From: Bacillus sp. T3
GTDB lineage: Bacteria > Bacillota > Bacilli > Bacillales > Cytobacillaceae
Length of the DNA stretch: 64,000 nt
Assembly (NCBI RefSeq): GCF_033449965.1
Contig: NZ_CP137761.1
Location: 4,216,001 to 4,280,000 of the forward strand
Direction: 5' to 3'
Shown here: positions 9,037 to 18,565 of the stretch, piece by piece
Position numbering within the stretch: position 1 is the first letter of the stretch
How the letters are laid out: each line of letters starts with the position of its first letter
Notes under the pieces: generated by a model
Database searches by the model: none
What the model was told of the DNA's origin: nothing
Seen by the model: the letters and a program-made list of their open reading frames with translations, nothing else
Program-made: the position numbers and the translations under genes

Positions 9037-9728
9037 TTTTTATCACCAAAGCGATAACCGATTCCATATACAGTATGAATATAGTTTGGATGTGCAGGAT
9101 CCTTCTCTACTTTTTTTCGTAGGTTGCTGACATGAGTATCGATTGAACGCTCATAATTAATAAATGCCTCCCCCATCACATTGTTCATTAATTGCAAGCG
9201 GCTGTATACTCTACCTGGTTTTTGAGCAAGAGTAACGAGGATTTTATATTCTGTTGGTGTTAAATTTAAGAGTTCATTGTTCACTTTTGCTTCATACGTA
9301 CTTAAATTGATTTCAATTTCTCCTCGTCGAAGCCACTCATCCTGTTCTACTTTTTCATCAGGAGTACTTCTCCGTAAAACTGTTCTGATTCGGGCAGCAA
9401 GCTCACGCATACTAAATGGCTTGGTGATATAGTCATCAGCTCCCATTTCAAGTCCGAGCAACTTATCAATTTCTTCTGTTTTTGCTGTCAGCATAATGAC
9501 AGGCATTTTCTCGCTTAGCAAACGAATTTTTGCCAATGCTTGTAATCCATTCAAGTTTGGCATCATCACATCTAATAAAATGAGGTCGACCGCATGTTTT
9601 TCTACTAGTTGGACAGCGGCCGCTCCATCTTCTGCTTCCACTACTGTAAACCCCTCATTTTCTAAATACGATTTAACTAAATCTCGAATTTTCTTTTCAT
9701 CATCGACAACAGCAATTAACTTCCCCAT
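9033..9728 (-). CDS. OmpR-family response regulator
   Basis: 231 residues from ATG 9728, chosen because AAGGTGGAG precedes it and MGKLIAVVDDE is the natural receiver N-terminus; a longer ORF adds about 51 unrelated residues. Phospho-acceptor D53 (LLDVMMPN), MLTAKTEE and DDYITKPF, then a winged-helix domain (LTPTEYKILVTL, IDTHVSNLRKKVE, VYGIGYRF). Partner of the split kinase downstream. Upstream, across a terminator at 9819-9850, lies the Met/His-rich DUF2680 gene, a likely regulon member. Confidence 0.9.
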   Translation of the reverse strand: MGKLIAVVDDEKKIRDLVKSYLENEGFTVVEAEDGAAAVQLVEKHAVDLILLDVMMPNLNGLQALAKIRLLSEKMPVIMLTAKTEEIDKLLGLEMGADDYITKPFSMRELAARIRTVLRRSTPDEKVEQDEWLRRGEIEINLSTYEAKVNNELLNLTPTEYKILVTLAQKPGRVYSRLQLMNNVMGEAFINYERSIDTHVSNLRKKVEKDPAHPNYIHTVYGIGYRFGDKK

Positions 9729-9818
9729 TAATTTCTCCACCTTATTTCGTCTTGACTCTATTATATCAAGCGGAAACTGATTTCCTTTGCCGTAAATTTG
9801 ACTGCTTCGGTATATCTC

Positions 9819-9850
9819 AAAAAAACTCTGAAGCAAAGCTCCAGAGTTTA
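9819..9850 (-). terminator. Terminator of the DUF2680 gene
   Basis: On the minus strand AAACTCTGGAGC-TTT-GCTTCAGAGTTT followed by a T-run. It separates the DUF2680 gene from the response regulator gene. Confidence 0.8.
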
Positions 9851-9890
9851 AGAATAAAGATACGATATAGTCTCGCTTCATCTTAAGTTA

Positions 9891-10487
9891 TTAATTAAAT
9901 TGTTGTGTGGTTTCAACGTTATTATTCCATCTACCTTTTCCCATCATACCCATCATTCCTCCTGACCCATTCATCATGGAACCAAAGGAATCATTTTCAA
10001 TCATCGATTTTATTCGCTCTTCCATATGGTCTAGCATCGTATCCATTTGTTGCTGCGAAATCTTTCCGTCCTTCACAAGCTGCTCTAGTGCCGCTTTTCT
10101 TTCCTCGAAAACCTTTGTTGTAACGGTTTCAACAGTCACACCCTTTTCCTCGGCAATAGCTGCGACTGATTTCCCTTGATTTTGTGCAGCTTGAAGCTCG
10201 TCCACTGACATTCCGAGCGAATCCGCAATCACTTCAAACATCGATCCATTCATATGCATGCCCATGCCTGCACCACTTCCCATTGGTTCACCTGTCATGG
10301 GGCATGTATATTCACTTGAATCTCCTTGTGGTGCATCCTTTTCGTTTACAACTGGAACAGCAGACAGCTTTCCATTATTACTTGGACTATTGTTGGTTGC
10401 AGTTGATTCTCCGATTGGAGCGAACATCGCTCCTAGAGTAAATACGCCCAGAAAAGCTCCACCTATAATTAGATTTTTCAATCTCAT
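9891..10487 (-). CDS. DUF2680 secreted Met/His-rich protein
   Basis: 198 residues from ATG 10487 (AAAGGAG, 8-nt spacing). N-terminal signal or anchor segment (about 1-24). It has a CPMTGEPMG motif (62-70) followed by GMGMHMNG (74-81), a LysM-like/DUF2680 helical middle (SVDELQAAQNQGKSVAAIAEEKGVT repeats this family's SxAxIAxxxG pattern), and a C-terminal methionine-glycine tail (MMNGSGGMMGMMGKG, 171-185). The Cys, Met and His clusters could bind Cu(I) or Ag(I) outside the membrane. The matching Met/His-rich loop in the adjacent kinase supports a shared metal response, but function is not proven. Confidence 0.75.
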   Translation of the reverse strand: MRLKNLIIGGAFLGVFTLGAMFAPIGESTATNNSPSNNGKLSAVPVVNEKDAPQGDSSEYTCPMTGEPMGSGAGMGMHMNGSMFEVIADSLGMSVDELQAAQNQGKSVAAIAEEKGVTVETVTTKVFEERKAALEQLVKDGKISQQQMDTMLDHMEERIKSMIENDSFGSMMNGSGGMMGMMGKGRWNNNVETTQQFN

Positions 10488-10693
10488 TTTACCCACTCCT
10501 TTTTATTTCTCTCTTTTATTACAGCCTTATCTTATCGAACAACTTTCTAGAACCTATCTAGGAAATGTCAAGATTGTATTAAGATTATAAGAGTTTCCTG
10601 TTTATCCTTACCAATTCAAGAATCATACTGTTGTTATTTCATGCCCGTGATAGAATAAAGAGAAAAAGAGCTTTTTATGGGAGAACCAACAAA

Positions 10694-11773
10694 ATGACAC
10701 TTCAGGAAAAAGTTAAAAATTTGCCCTCCTCCCCTGGCGTGTATTTGATGAAGAATTCAGCACATACGATTATCTATGTCGGGAAGGCAAAGCAGCTTAA
10801 GCGCCGCGTTCAATCCTATTTCCAAAACACGAAGCACCACTCGCCTAAAACAATAAATCTAGTCAAAAATATAAAGGATTTCGATTACATCCTAACTGAT
10901 ACAGAATTCGAGGCTTTCATGCTAGAATGCCAGCTGATTCACGAAATAAAACCGCACTTCAATCGGAAGATGAAAAATACATTAGCTTATACGTACATCG
11001 TGATTAAAGCAGAAAATGGATCTCGTAAAATCGTCATTACGAATCAGCCCGTATTTGATGAAGGCGGTATTTGCTTTGGTCCCTATCCGAGTAAAGGTGT
11101 GGTCGAACGAGCCGTTCAAGCCTTTAAGGATTTTTACAAAATTAATTGCAGCAATCCAACTAAACGAAACTCTACTTGCTTGAACTTTTCTCTCGGCTTA
11201 TGTATTGGAATGTGCATGGGTGGACCCGCCGTCGAGCTTTATGAAAAAATCCTCGACAGGTTAATTGGCTTATTAAGTGGGGATGAGCACTCGATTATTG
11301 GGGAAGTCGAGCTACGAATGAACCAAGCCGCTAACGATTACGATTTTGAAACAGCAGCCAAATATCGTGATACGTTAGAATTAATCAACTATCTTCTCAA
11401 GCGCGAGAAGATAATTGAATTTACCTCAGCAAATCAAAGTATTGCAGTTATCGAACATTTGGAGGATACAGCCTTTAAACTGTTTCTAATCAAAAGAAAT
11501 AAGATTATATTAAATAAGAAGCTTGAGATGACAAGTATAAAAGAAAAACGAACAAGAACCAAGCTGCTCAAGGAGCTTATCGCTAATATTCAAGCATGTC
11601 CTGCTCCAGCATCAACAACTATTAGCCAGGATGAAATCGATGAGGCACAGATTATCTATAGCTATTTAAACGGGAGCAGTTGCACGCATATCGTGATACC
11701 AGAGGAAGCAGCCCATCATTCTGCCAACAGCAATAACCTTCAGCAGCTTTTGGAGGAATTTATTCCAAAATAA
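10694..11773 (+). CDS. UvrC-like GIY-YIG nuclease lacking the C-terminal nuclease
   Basis: 359 residues from ATG 10694. Residues about 10-90 form a GIY-YIG endonuclease domain (SPGVYLMKN, IYVGKAKQLKRRV). There is a UvrC-type cysteine region (C, C, C and C in CLNFSLGLCIGMCMG, about 160) and a UVR motif (MNQAANDYDFETAAKYRD, about 215). UvrC is normally about 590-600 residues with an RNase-H-like second nuclease and HhH domain, both absent here. It therefore resembles Cho-like or UvrC-paralogue proteins that cut only 3' of a lesion. It stands alone, with a strong terminator after it. Confidence 0.85.
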   Translation: MTLQEKVKNLPSSPGVYLMKNSAHTIIYVGKAKQLKRRVQSYFQNTKHHSPKTINLVKNIKDFDYILTDTEFEAFMLECQLIHEIKPHFNRKMKNTLAYTYIVIKAENGSRKIVITNQPVFDEGGICFGPYPSKGVVERAVQAFKDFYKINCSNPTKRNSTCLNFSLGLCIGMCMGGPAVELYEKILDRLIGLLSGDEHSIIGEVELRMNQAANDYDFETAAKYRDTLELINYLLKREKIIEFTSANQSIAVIEHLEDTAFKLFLIKRNKIILNKKLEMTSIKEKRTRTKLLKELIANIQACPAPASTTISQDEIDEAQIIYSYLNGSSCTHIVIPEEAAHHSANSNNLQQLLEEFIPK

Positions 11774-11774
11774 A

Positions 11775-11804
11775 CAACTCGCCGAGAATCGTCTCGGCGA
11801 GTTG
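11775..11804. terminator. Bidirectional terminator
   Basis: Perfect 13-bp GC-rich stem (CAACTCGCCGAGA, loop atcg, TCTCGGCGAGTTG) followed by CTTTT, between two convergent genes. Confidence 0.9.
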
Positions 11805-11819
11805 CTTTTATTGTAAACC

Positions 11820-12143
11820 CTATTTGTTTAATAAATGCTTCACAGAATATACTGGGTGATAGAGCATCATCCATGGTCCCGAGAAGCGCATAACTGCTTT
11901 CATTTTTGCCCGATAATCGGGCTTATAGCAATGAACGGAGCAGTTTGAGCATGCTGTTTTTTCCTCGCCAAAACGGCAATATGACAGCCTTTTATAGGCG
12001 TAAGCTTTTAGTTCCTGGCAATCCTCACAGAGTTCCGCTTGATGATGCTTTTTCTTACAATATAAATGGATCATTTTCGTGACCATTTCTTTTTCTTTTT
12101 GGATGACTGGTCCATTATTCGGGACGCGTTTTTGTGTCGTCAT
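11820..12143 (-). CDS. YgbA_NO-family (nitrous oxide-stimulated promoter) protein
   Basis: 107 residues from ATG 12143, after ATGGAGG with 9-nt spacing. It matches the small cysteine-rich family known from E. coli YgbA, whose expression is induced by nitric oxide. Conserved cysteines occur as HLYCKKKH, CEDC, SYCRFGEEKTACSNCSVHCY, followed by RAKMKAVMRFSGPWMMLYHP. A metal or Fe-S binding role in nitrosative stress recovery is plausible from the family. Monocistronic. Confidence 0.8.
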   Translation of the reverse strand: MTTQKRVPNNGPVIQKEKEMVTKMIHLYCKKKHHQAELCEDCQELKAYAYKRLSYCRFGEEKTACSNCSVHCYKPDYRAKMKAVMRFSGPWMMLYHPVYSVKHLLNK

Positions 12144-12297
12144 CGTCGTAAACCTCCATTTCAATGATTTACTTCAAAATCGACCTCTAATCCCTACCAT
12201 ACCATATCCAGCAAAATATACATGGACCAATCATAACAATTTTTCAACAATCTTTGTCACTTCAAAAAGATTTTTAATAGTATTCCTCTCAATACTT

Positions 12298-12906
12298 CTA
12301 ATAAGCCAACCGGTAAATCAAGAATCTTTCGTTCTGATTATGCTCATAAAGATTAGGTATAAGGATTTCTTGTTTCAATTCAAATACAGATTGATTTTCT
12401 AAAAAATAAATATAATCTTCTGATACATAATATAAGACCAGCTCTATATCCCGGGCACAGCTTTCTCTAGACAACAAAATGTTATTAATAATTTTCCTAA
12501 AGATTTGAATCGAAAACGGATTAAAAAAATAAAAACGGTTGTCCAGCTGGTCTATCTTGTAGTCCTCAGCTAAGCAACAATAAAAATGAATTTTCCCTTT
12601 CCTTTTTCCAAACTTATCTAAGTAAAGACTGCGATTTTCAATTGCCTGCTGATAAAAGGCTTCATTCATTTCAATCCCGGTCACCGTTGCATTGAATAAA
12701 TAATGAATAAAAAAATTCAATCGCCCTTTTCCACAACCAAAGTCCACAACTCGATCCTCAGGCTTTATTTCATATGTTTTAAATAAGGTTTCTAACGCAG
12801 AATATGGGGTTGGCTCGTATCGATGATAGTGAAACGATTGATTAAATCCCTTTTGATCCCCACTTGTACGGATATTTAGTAGCTCATCATATTCATGTTC
12901 TCTCAT
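12298..12906 (-). CDS. Class I SAM-dependent methyltransferase
   Basis: 202 residues from ATG 12906 (AGGTG, 6-nt spacing; an upstream in-frame ATG lacks a site). Rossmann motif I is RVVDFGCGKGRLNFFI and the acidic end of strand 2 is TGIEMNE. The post-I region has FYFFNPFS in place of the usual catalytic NPPY motif, which argues against an adenine-N6 MTase. The substrate is unknown. The C-terminus is aromatic and Lys/Glu-rich. It stands alone, divergent from the Fur-regulated efe operon. Confidence 0.75.
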   Translation of the reverse strand: MREHEYDELLNIRTSGDQKGFNQSFHYHRYEPTPYSALETLFKTYEIKPEDRVVDFGCGKGRLNFFIHYLFNATVTGIEMNEAFYQQAIENRSLYLDKFGKRKGKIHFYCCLAEDYKIDQLDNRFYFFNPFSIQIFRKIINNILLSRESCARDIELVLYYVSEDYIYFLENQSVFELKQEILIPNLYEHNQNERFLIYRLAY

Positions 12907-13080
12907 TGTTTCACACCTATTCATGTGAGATCTTCCTTTTACTATAATATATATTTATTCTTTTATGAATGGATGCTTTTGAAATGTATCCTTCCTACCT
13001 CAATTATTTCAATTTTTAAAACTCTCAATTTCAAAATATCATAAAACAATTATAAATTTTTATAATAATATAAATATTAA

Positions 13081-13109
13081 TTGACAACACAACTGATAAT
13101 GATTATCAT
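13081..13109 (+). promoter_or_regulatory. Fur-controlled sigma-A promoter of efeOBU
   Basis: -35 TTGACA (13081-13086), 17-bp spacer, -10 TATCAT (13104-13109). A Fur box TGATAATGATTATCA (13094-13108), a near-perfect 7-1-7 motif, overlaps the -10, so Fe-loaded Fur would block RNA polymerase directly. Confidence 0.92.
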
Positions 13110-13144
13110 TTTTACTAGATTGAACAAAAAGGTGGGCATTAGGT

Positions 13145-14002
13145 ATGAATTACATAGTAAAAATAACAGGTTCGCTCGTTCTTGCAGCTAGTTTACTAGT
13201 CGGCTGCAGCAACGATACAACTTCAACTTCTACAGAAGAGCAGGTAAACACAACTTCAAAAGTGGATTTAACAAAACAACAGCAACAATACAAAGAGTTC
13301 GCAATGGAGCAATTAGACCAATTTGTCATCAGCACGGAGGAATTTGTTAAAGCGGTACAGGCTGGTGATGTCGAAAAGGCTAAACAGCTTTATGCACCTG
13401 CGCGGATGTATTTTGAACGTTCAGAGCCAGTTGCCGAGAGCTTTGGCGATCTTGACCCGCGTATCGATGCCCGTCTTGCCGATGTAAAGGATGAAGGCAA
13501 GGGCGAAGATGAATGGTCTGGCTATCATAAAATCGAGTATGGCTTATGGGTAGAAAATACGACGAAAGGCTATGAGGAAGTTGCCAAGCAGCTATTGAAC
13601 GACACAAAAGAGCTTCGCGCAAAGGTTGAAACGGTAGAGGTAACTCCGGACTTAATGATTACCGGTGCGGTTGATTTATTAAACGAGGTTTCCACTTCTA
13701 AAATAACGGGTGAAGAAGAAATTTATTCTCATACAGACCTATACGATTTTAAAGCAAATATTGAAGGTGCTGAGAAAATTTTTGAAATATTTAAGTCTGA
13801 GTTAGCGAAAAAAGACGCTGACCTTGTGAAGACCTTAGATGAAAAATTTTCAGCTGTAAATGATTTATTAGCAAAGTATGAGGACGGCAACGGTGGTTAC
13901 GTTTCCTTTGAACAGTTAACAAAGAATGATACGAAGGCTTTATCTGAAGCGGTTGATCAACTTGGTGAACCTTTAAGTCAAATGGCGATTGTGGTGGAAT
14001 AA
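13145..14002 (+). CDS. efeO: Iron uptake lipoprotein EfeO/EfeM
   Basis: 285 residues. Lipoprotein signal with lipobox LLVGC (Cys21), a short Ser/Thr linker, then an imelysin/EfeM peptidase-M75 domain. The HxxE metal-binding motif is H128-KIE131 in SGYHKIEYGLW. There is no N-terminal cupredoxin domain, so it is the EfeM type. It captures ferrous or ferric iron at the outer membrane face for EfeU. It is the first gene of efeO-efeB-efeU; the stop lies 1 nt before the efeB start. Confidence 0.93.
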   Translation: MNYIVKITGSLVLAASLLVGCSNDTTSTSTEEQVNTTSKVDLTKQQQQYKEFAMEQLDQFVISTEEFVKAVQAGDVEKAKQLYAPARMYFERSEPVAESFGDLDPRIDARLADVKDEGKGEDEWSGYHKIEYGLWVENTTKGYEEVAKQLLNDTKELRAKVETVEVTPDLMITGAVDLLNEVSTSKITGEEEIYSHTDLYDFKANIEGAEKIFEIFKSELAKKDADLVKTLDEKFSAVNDLLAKYEDGNGGYVSFEQLTKNDTKALSEAVDQLGEPLSQMAIVVE

Positions 14003-14003
14003 C

Positions 14004-15267
14004 ATGAAAGAACAATCAGTTTTTAATAAAGGAGTTTCACGACGCAATGTATTAAAAACCGCAGGTATTGGAGGCGCAGGAATTTTTCTTGGCGCCTCTG
14101 GCCTTGGCGGTGCACTTTCTGTGATGGGTGTAAATTTAAAAGTTAAGGATAATCCTAACTCAATCAACAAACTTAACTTTTTCGGTGACTATCAGGCTGG
14201 CATCCTGACAAAAAACCCAAAGCACGTATACTTTGTTGCATTAAATTGTGTTGCCCAATCAAAACAAGAATTAATAAAGCTTTTTCAAACCTGGACAGAG
14301 GACAGCGTCCGACTGATGAATGGCGAAATGAAGCAAAGTAGAAATAACGCGCTTTTGCCACCAGATGATACAGGTGAGACAGTCGGATTAGATGCCGCCA
14401 ATTTAACACTCACTTTCGGTGTTGGACCAAGTTTATTTGACAAGCCTGAACTTGGTTTACAAAATAAGAAGCCAGTTGAACTCAATGATTTACCTCATTT
14501 TCCGAAAGACCAGCTTGACCCTCATTATACTGGTGGGGACATTTGTATTCAGGCCTGTGCCGATGACCCTCAAGTAGCCTTCCATGCAGTTCCGGAACTT
14601 AGTCCGGAACGGCCGAGGGAAAGTAACTATGAAATGGTCCCAAACAGGCTTTAATTCTTACCCCGAAAAAAACGGGAAAACGGAAACACCACGCAATTTA
14701 TTTGGATTTAAAGATGGGACGGGAAATCCGAATGTCGACGATAAGAAGGAAATGAATTCAGTTGTCTGGGTAGAGCAAGGGGAATCGAAGGATTGGTTAA
14801 GCGGCGGAACGTATTTAGCTGTTAGAAAAATTCAAACACATCTTGAAACATGGGACCGAACCGCGTTAAAGGCTCAAGAGGCAACTTTTGGTCGCCATCG
14901 TGACAGCGGTGCGCCTCTTGGCAAAACTGGAGAATTTGATGAAATGGAGATAGAACGAAAGGATCCGTCTGGAAACTCAATCGTTCCAATTAATTCACAT
15001 GTTTTCCTCGCTAAGCAAGTAAAGGATCAAATATTGAGACGTTCCTTTTCCTATTCAGATGGGATAAATCCGGAAACTGGTGCGTTTGATGCCGGGTTAT
15101 TATTTATTTCTTTTCAAAAAAATCCCAGTCAATTTATCAATATTCAAAGCAGTTTAGGTGCACTCGATAAAATGAATGAGTATATAACCCATCGTGGCAG
15201 CGCCTTATTCGCCTGTTTTCCGGGAGTGAAGCATGGAAGCTACCTCGGAGCAGGATTATTCAATTAA
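14004..15267 (+). pseudogene. efeB: EfeB/DyP-type haem peroxidase, one +1 frameshift
   Basis: Starts at ATG 14004 with a twin-arginine signal (SRRNVLKTAGIGGAGIFLG). The second half carries the DyP motif GFKDGTGNP with the catalytic Asp, and the haem-side region THRGSALFACFPGVKHGSY. The frame breaks at 14590-14595: the text reads GTTCCGGAAC, while homology demands GTCCGGAAC or GTTCGGAAC (…HAV-RNLVRNGRGKVTMKW). A single extra base at a CCGG site accounts for it. EfeB oxidises Fe(II) or removes iron from haem for EfeU. Likely intact in the organism. Confidence 0.85.
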
Positions 15268-15279
15268 GGAGTCTTATTT

Positions 15280-17019
15280 ATGAAAAAAATCATGATGATT
15301 TTTGCACTCTTCCTCCTCTTCCTACATCCAGCACAAGGTCAAGCGGCAAAAGAGGATTTCGGGCCACTGTACATCCACATTGGCGAGGCGATTATGGACA
15401 CGAAAGCAGGAGACTGGGAAGGATCTAAAGGGGCACTCAATCAGCTCAAACTGGACTGGGATAAAATCGAAAAGACAAACAGTCACGAAGTAAAAGCGGT
15501 TAACGAAGCGATTGATGCTGCCATAAACTCTCTTCCCAAAAAGGATCAGTCGCAATTACTTAATCAGCTTTCCACTCTATCAAATGCCTTACTTGCATTT
15601 GACAAAATGATGAATCCAGCTGACCCAGAAGCCGATCGGGCGAACTTCGAAACTGCGCTAACACCAGTGATGAAATCACTTGAAGAAGCCATTGCCACAA
15701 AAGATGCAGACAGTTTAAATTTAGAGTATAAGCGCCTTTCATCTACGTGGACGAAAAACGAAAAACTTGTACGAGAGCAAAGCATTGATTACTATGGACA
15801 AATTGAAACACAAATGGGTTTCTTGCGTATAGCGATTACGAAGGATAGTAAGGATTTTGCAGAAATTGAGCAAATATATACGAAGCTTTCACAAACAATA
15901 GCTAATTTTATTTCAGGGAAAGAAGCAAAAAAGGTGGAAAATAACAACTATTCCCTTCAGACCCTACTTAATTTATTAAACACAGCAGTCAAATCAATTG
16001 ATAATGGTCAGCCAGCAAAAGCTACGGCACCTCTTCAGGAATTTTTAACAGTGTGGCCAAGCGTTGAAGGGGATATCCAAACAAAAAATGGTTCATTATA
16101 TGAAGAATTAGAAAATAACATTCCGATACTTGCAGGAAAACTATCTTCCAGCAACCCTAATATCGAAAGCATCCAGACTCAGCTCAAGGAATACATTCAA
16201 GAGATTCGTTTACTCGAAAATAAACAGTACTCCGTTTGGGACGCAGCCCTGATAATGCTGCGCGAGGGCCTTGAGGCATTATTAATTGTCGCTGCCCTTA
16301 TTGCCTTTTTAAAGAAAACGAATGTATTGAGTGCACAAAAATGGATTTGGGTTGGGGCTGCAGCAGGTGTGGCAATGAGTGTTCTGGTTGCTTATATCAT
16401 CAATACGATCTTTTCAGCAGCGATGGCTGGATCAAATCGTGAAATTATTGAAGGGGCAACCGGAATCATTGCCGTTATCATGATGGTTGGAGTCGGCATT
16501 TGGCTCCATCGAAAATCCCATATTGCTGCATGGAATAAATATATTAATTCGCAAATGGGCAAGGCGCTCTCCACAGGAAGCATACTTTCGATGTCCTTTA
16601 TTAGTTTCCTATCCATTTTTCGAGAGGGTGCGGAAACCATTATTTTTTATTCTGGGATGGCACCTTCCATTTCAGCTGAAAAATTACTCACTGGTATTGG
16701 AATTGCGGTGCTGATTCTTGCATTATTTGCCTTCGTATTTATCCGTTTTAGCACAAAAATTCCGATTGGATTATTTTTTAAAGTGGCCACTGTTCTTATT
16801 TATGCGTTAGCCTTTAAAATTCTCGGTGTGAGCCTTCATGCCTTACAATTAACCAATGTAATTAGCACGAATTTAATAAAGAATTTCCCTGTAATTGACT
16901 TGATTGGCTTTTTCCCAACATGGGAGACGGTTCTCCCTCAGCTCTTGTTGTTTGGAATGATTATTTCGATGATTGTTATCGTTGAAGGGAAACAGAAGAA
17001 AACAGTTATAAGTGGTTGA
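15280..17019 (+). CDS. efeU: FTR1-family high-affinity iron permease EfeU
   Basis: 579 residues. Signal peptide (about 1-22), then a roughly 290-residue extracytoplasmic helical domain, which Firmicute EfeU proteins have and E. coli EfeU lacks. A seven-helix FTR1 permease follows. The two iron-channel motifs REGLE (about 328-332) and REGAE (about 448-452) are intact. RBS AAGGAG lies after the efeB stop. It is the final gene of the Fur-regulated operon and transports Fe(III) produced by EfeB. Confidence 0.92.
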   Translation: MKKIMMIFALFLLFLHPAQGQAAKEDFGPLYIHIGEAIMDTKAGDWEGSKGALNQLKLDWDKIEKTNSHEVKAVNEAIDAAINSLPKKDQSQLLNQLSTLSNALLAFDKMMNPADPEADRANFETALTPVMKSLEEAIATKDADSLNLEYKRLSSTWTKNEKLVREQSIDYYGQIETQMGFLRIAITKDSKDFAEIEQIYTKLSQTIANFISGKEAKKVENNNYSLQTLLNLLNTAVKSIDNGQPAKATAPLQEFLTVWPSVEGDIQTKNGSLYEELENNIPILAGKLSSSNPNIESIQTQLKEYIQEIRLLENKQYSVWDAALIMLREGLEALLIVAALIAFLKKTNVLSAQKWIWVGAAAGVAMSVLVAYIINTIFSAAMAGSNREIIEGATGIIAVIMMVGVGIWLHRKSHIAAWNKYINSQMGKALSTGSILSMSFISFLSIFREGAETIIFYSGMAPSISAEKLLTGIGIAVLILALFAFVFIRFSTKIPIGLFFKVATVLIYALAFKILGVSLHALQLTNVISTNLIKNFPVIDLIGFFPTWETVLPQLLLFGMIISMIVIVEGKQKKTVISG

Positions 17020-17028
17020 TAGAATAAG

Positions 17029-17070
17029 AAAAAGCTCATTCGAATTTTTTACTGACGGATGAGCTTTTTT
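17029..17070. terminator. Bidirectional terminator
   Basis: AAAAAGCTCAT...ATGAGCTTTTTT hairpin between convergent efeU and the YgcG-type gene. Confidence 0.8.
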
Positions 17071-17097
17071 CTTTTTCAAATATGAACGCCTCTAAAG

Positions 17098-17877
17098 TCA
17101 CCAGCCACGTCCCGCGCCTCCTCCACCAGATGAACCACCGCCACCGCCACGAAATCCTCCGCCTCCCATGCCACCACCGCCACCTCTGCCGCCTCGCAAT
17201 AAGGTTGCCAGCAAAAAGTGCGTAAGAAAACCGCCAAAAAACTTAAAATCAAGAAATAGAACGACCACAACGATGATAATCAGCAGCCAAGATGGGATTC
17301 CTCCACCTTCAGCATCGGAAATATGCTCATTCTCTCCCCTAGCTGGCGTTTGCTGCAGACCTTCTTGTCCGTACTCAGTAAGGACTTCATTTGCCAATAC
17401 TTTATACGTCTCGATTAAAGCTTTATTAGGCTCTTGATTTTGGAGATAAGGGATCGCGTACTGATCAAGAATTCGACCAGCTTTCCCGTCTGGAATTCTC
17501 CCCTCTAACCCATACCCAACTTCGATCCGAATTTGACGGTCATCCAATGCAAGGACCACTAATACGCCGTTGTTTTCCTGTTTCGCGCCGATGCCGAATT
17601 GGCGAAATGCCTCATTCGCGTATTCCTCCATCGGCACATCTTCTGTCGTGTTCACTGTTAAAACTGCAACTTGGGCACTGGTTTGATTTTCAAGCGCTCG
17701 GCCCATATTAATTAATTCTGCTTTTTCCTGAGCTGATAAAACGTTGGCAAAGTCCTGAACATAAATGTCTCCAACAGGCGCTGGAATGGAGAGTTCCTCA
17801 GCAACACCCCGCCATACAAAAAGCAAACAGGAAATGATGCAAATGACGATTCCACTGAAGAACCGTAGATTCTTCAT
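17098..17877 (-). CDS. TPM-domain (YgcG family) membrane protein
   Basis: 259 residues. Signal peptide (about 1-26), a TPM domain (about 35-160: YVQDFANVLSAQEKAEL, QVAVLTV, RQIRIEVGYGLEGRIPDG), a transmembrane segment (LLIIIVVVVLFLDF) and a glycine-rich C-terminal tail (GGRGGGGGMGGGGFRGGG). TPM proteins face outward and have been linked to phosphatase-like activity or photosystem repair in other taxa; bacterial function is unclear. Its ATG overlaps the LemA stop (TAATG), a coupled pair widely conserved in bacteria. Confidence 0.88.
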   Translation of the reverse strand: MKNLRFFSGIVICIISCLLFVWRGVAEELSIPAPVGDIYVQDFANVLSAQEKAELINMGRALENQTSAQVAVLTVNTTEDVPMEEYANEAFRQFGIGAKQENNGVLVVLALDDRQIRIEVGYGLEGRIPDGKAGRILDQYAIPYLQNQEPNKALIETYKVLANEVLTEYGQEGLQQTPARGENEHISDAEGGGIPSWLLIIIVVVVLFLDFKFFGGFLTHFLLATLLRGGRGGGGGMGGGGFRGGGGGSSGGGGAGRGW

Positions 17878-18461
17878 TATTCATTGCCCTCGAAATCTAC
17901 CTCAGGTGCTTCTTCAGCCTTCGGGTCCGCCTTAAAATACTCCTTCTCATCAAAACCAGTCATACCAGCAACCACTACCCCAGGAAAACTTTTCACTGTT
18001 TTATTATAAATCGCTACCTCAGCATTATAATCCTTACGGGCGACGGAAATTCGATTTTCCGTTCCCGCTAATTCATCCATTAATTGCGTAAACTGCTGAT
18101 CCGCTTTTAGTTCAGGATAGTTTTCAACCACAACAAGCAAACGACTTAATGCACCGGATAGTTCCGCATTCGCTGTTGCTTCATCCGCTGGTGATTTTGC
18201 TCCAGCAAGTCGGGCACGCGCATCTGAAATCGCAGCAATTACTTCTTTTTCATGGGAGGCATAGCCTTTTACCGTATTGACCAGATTTGGGATTAAATCA
18301 AGTCTTCTTTGCAGTTGATTCTCAATTTGTGCATAGGACTGGTCAACATTTTCCTCTAAGCTGACGAAATTGTTATAGCTATTCATTAACATCACACCAA
18401 CTATAACGAAGGCTGCAACCACAACTCCAATCGCTACTAAACCTTTTTTCAATTTAAACAC
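17877..18461 (-). CDS. LemA family protein
   Basis: 194 residues. One N-terminal membrane segment (about 7-28), then the LemA coiled helical domain (ENVDQSYAQIENQLQRRLDLIPNLVNTVKGY). The family is anchored with a short outside N-terminus; its molecular role is not established. It is translationally coupled to the YgcG-type gene downstream. Confidence 0.92.
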   Translation of the reverse strand: MFKLKKGLVAIGVVVAAFVIVGVMLMNSYNNFVSLEENVDQSYAQIENQLQRRLDLIPNLVNTVKGYASHEKEVIAAISDARARLAGAKSPADEATANAELSGALSRLLVVVENYPELKADQQFTQLMDELAGTENRISVARKDYNAEVAIYNKTVKSFPGVVVAGMTGFDEKEYFKADPKAEEAPEVDFEGNE

Positions 18462-18565
18462 ACTCCTTTGTGTTTAGTATGGATAATTGGAAATTATTCT
18501 ATTTAGCATGACTGAATAAAACATCCTATTAAAAAATAAGACTGTGTTAAATTAGAATGTTGATT

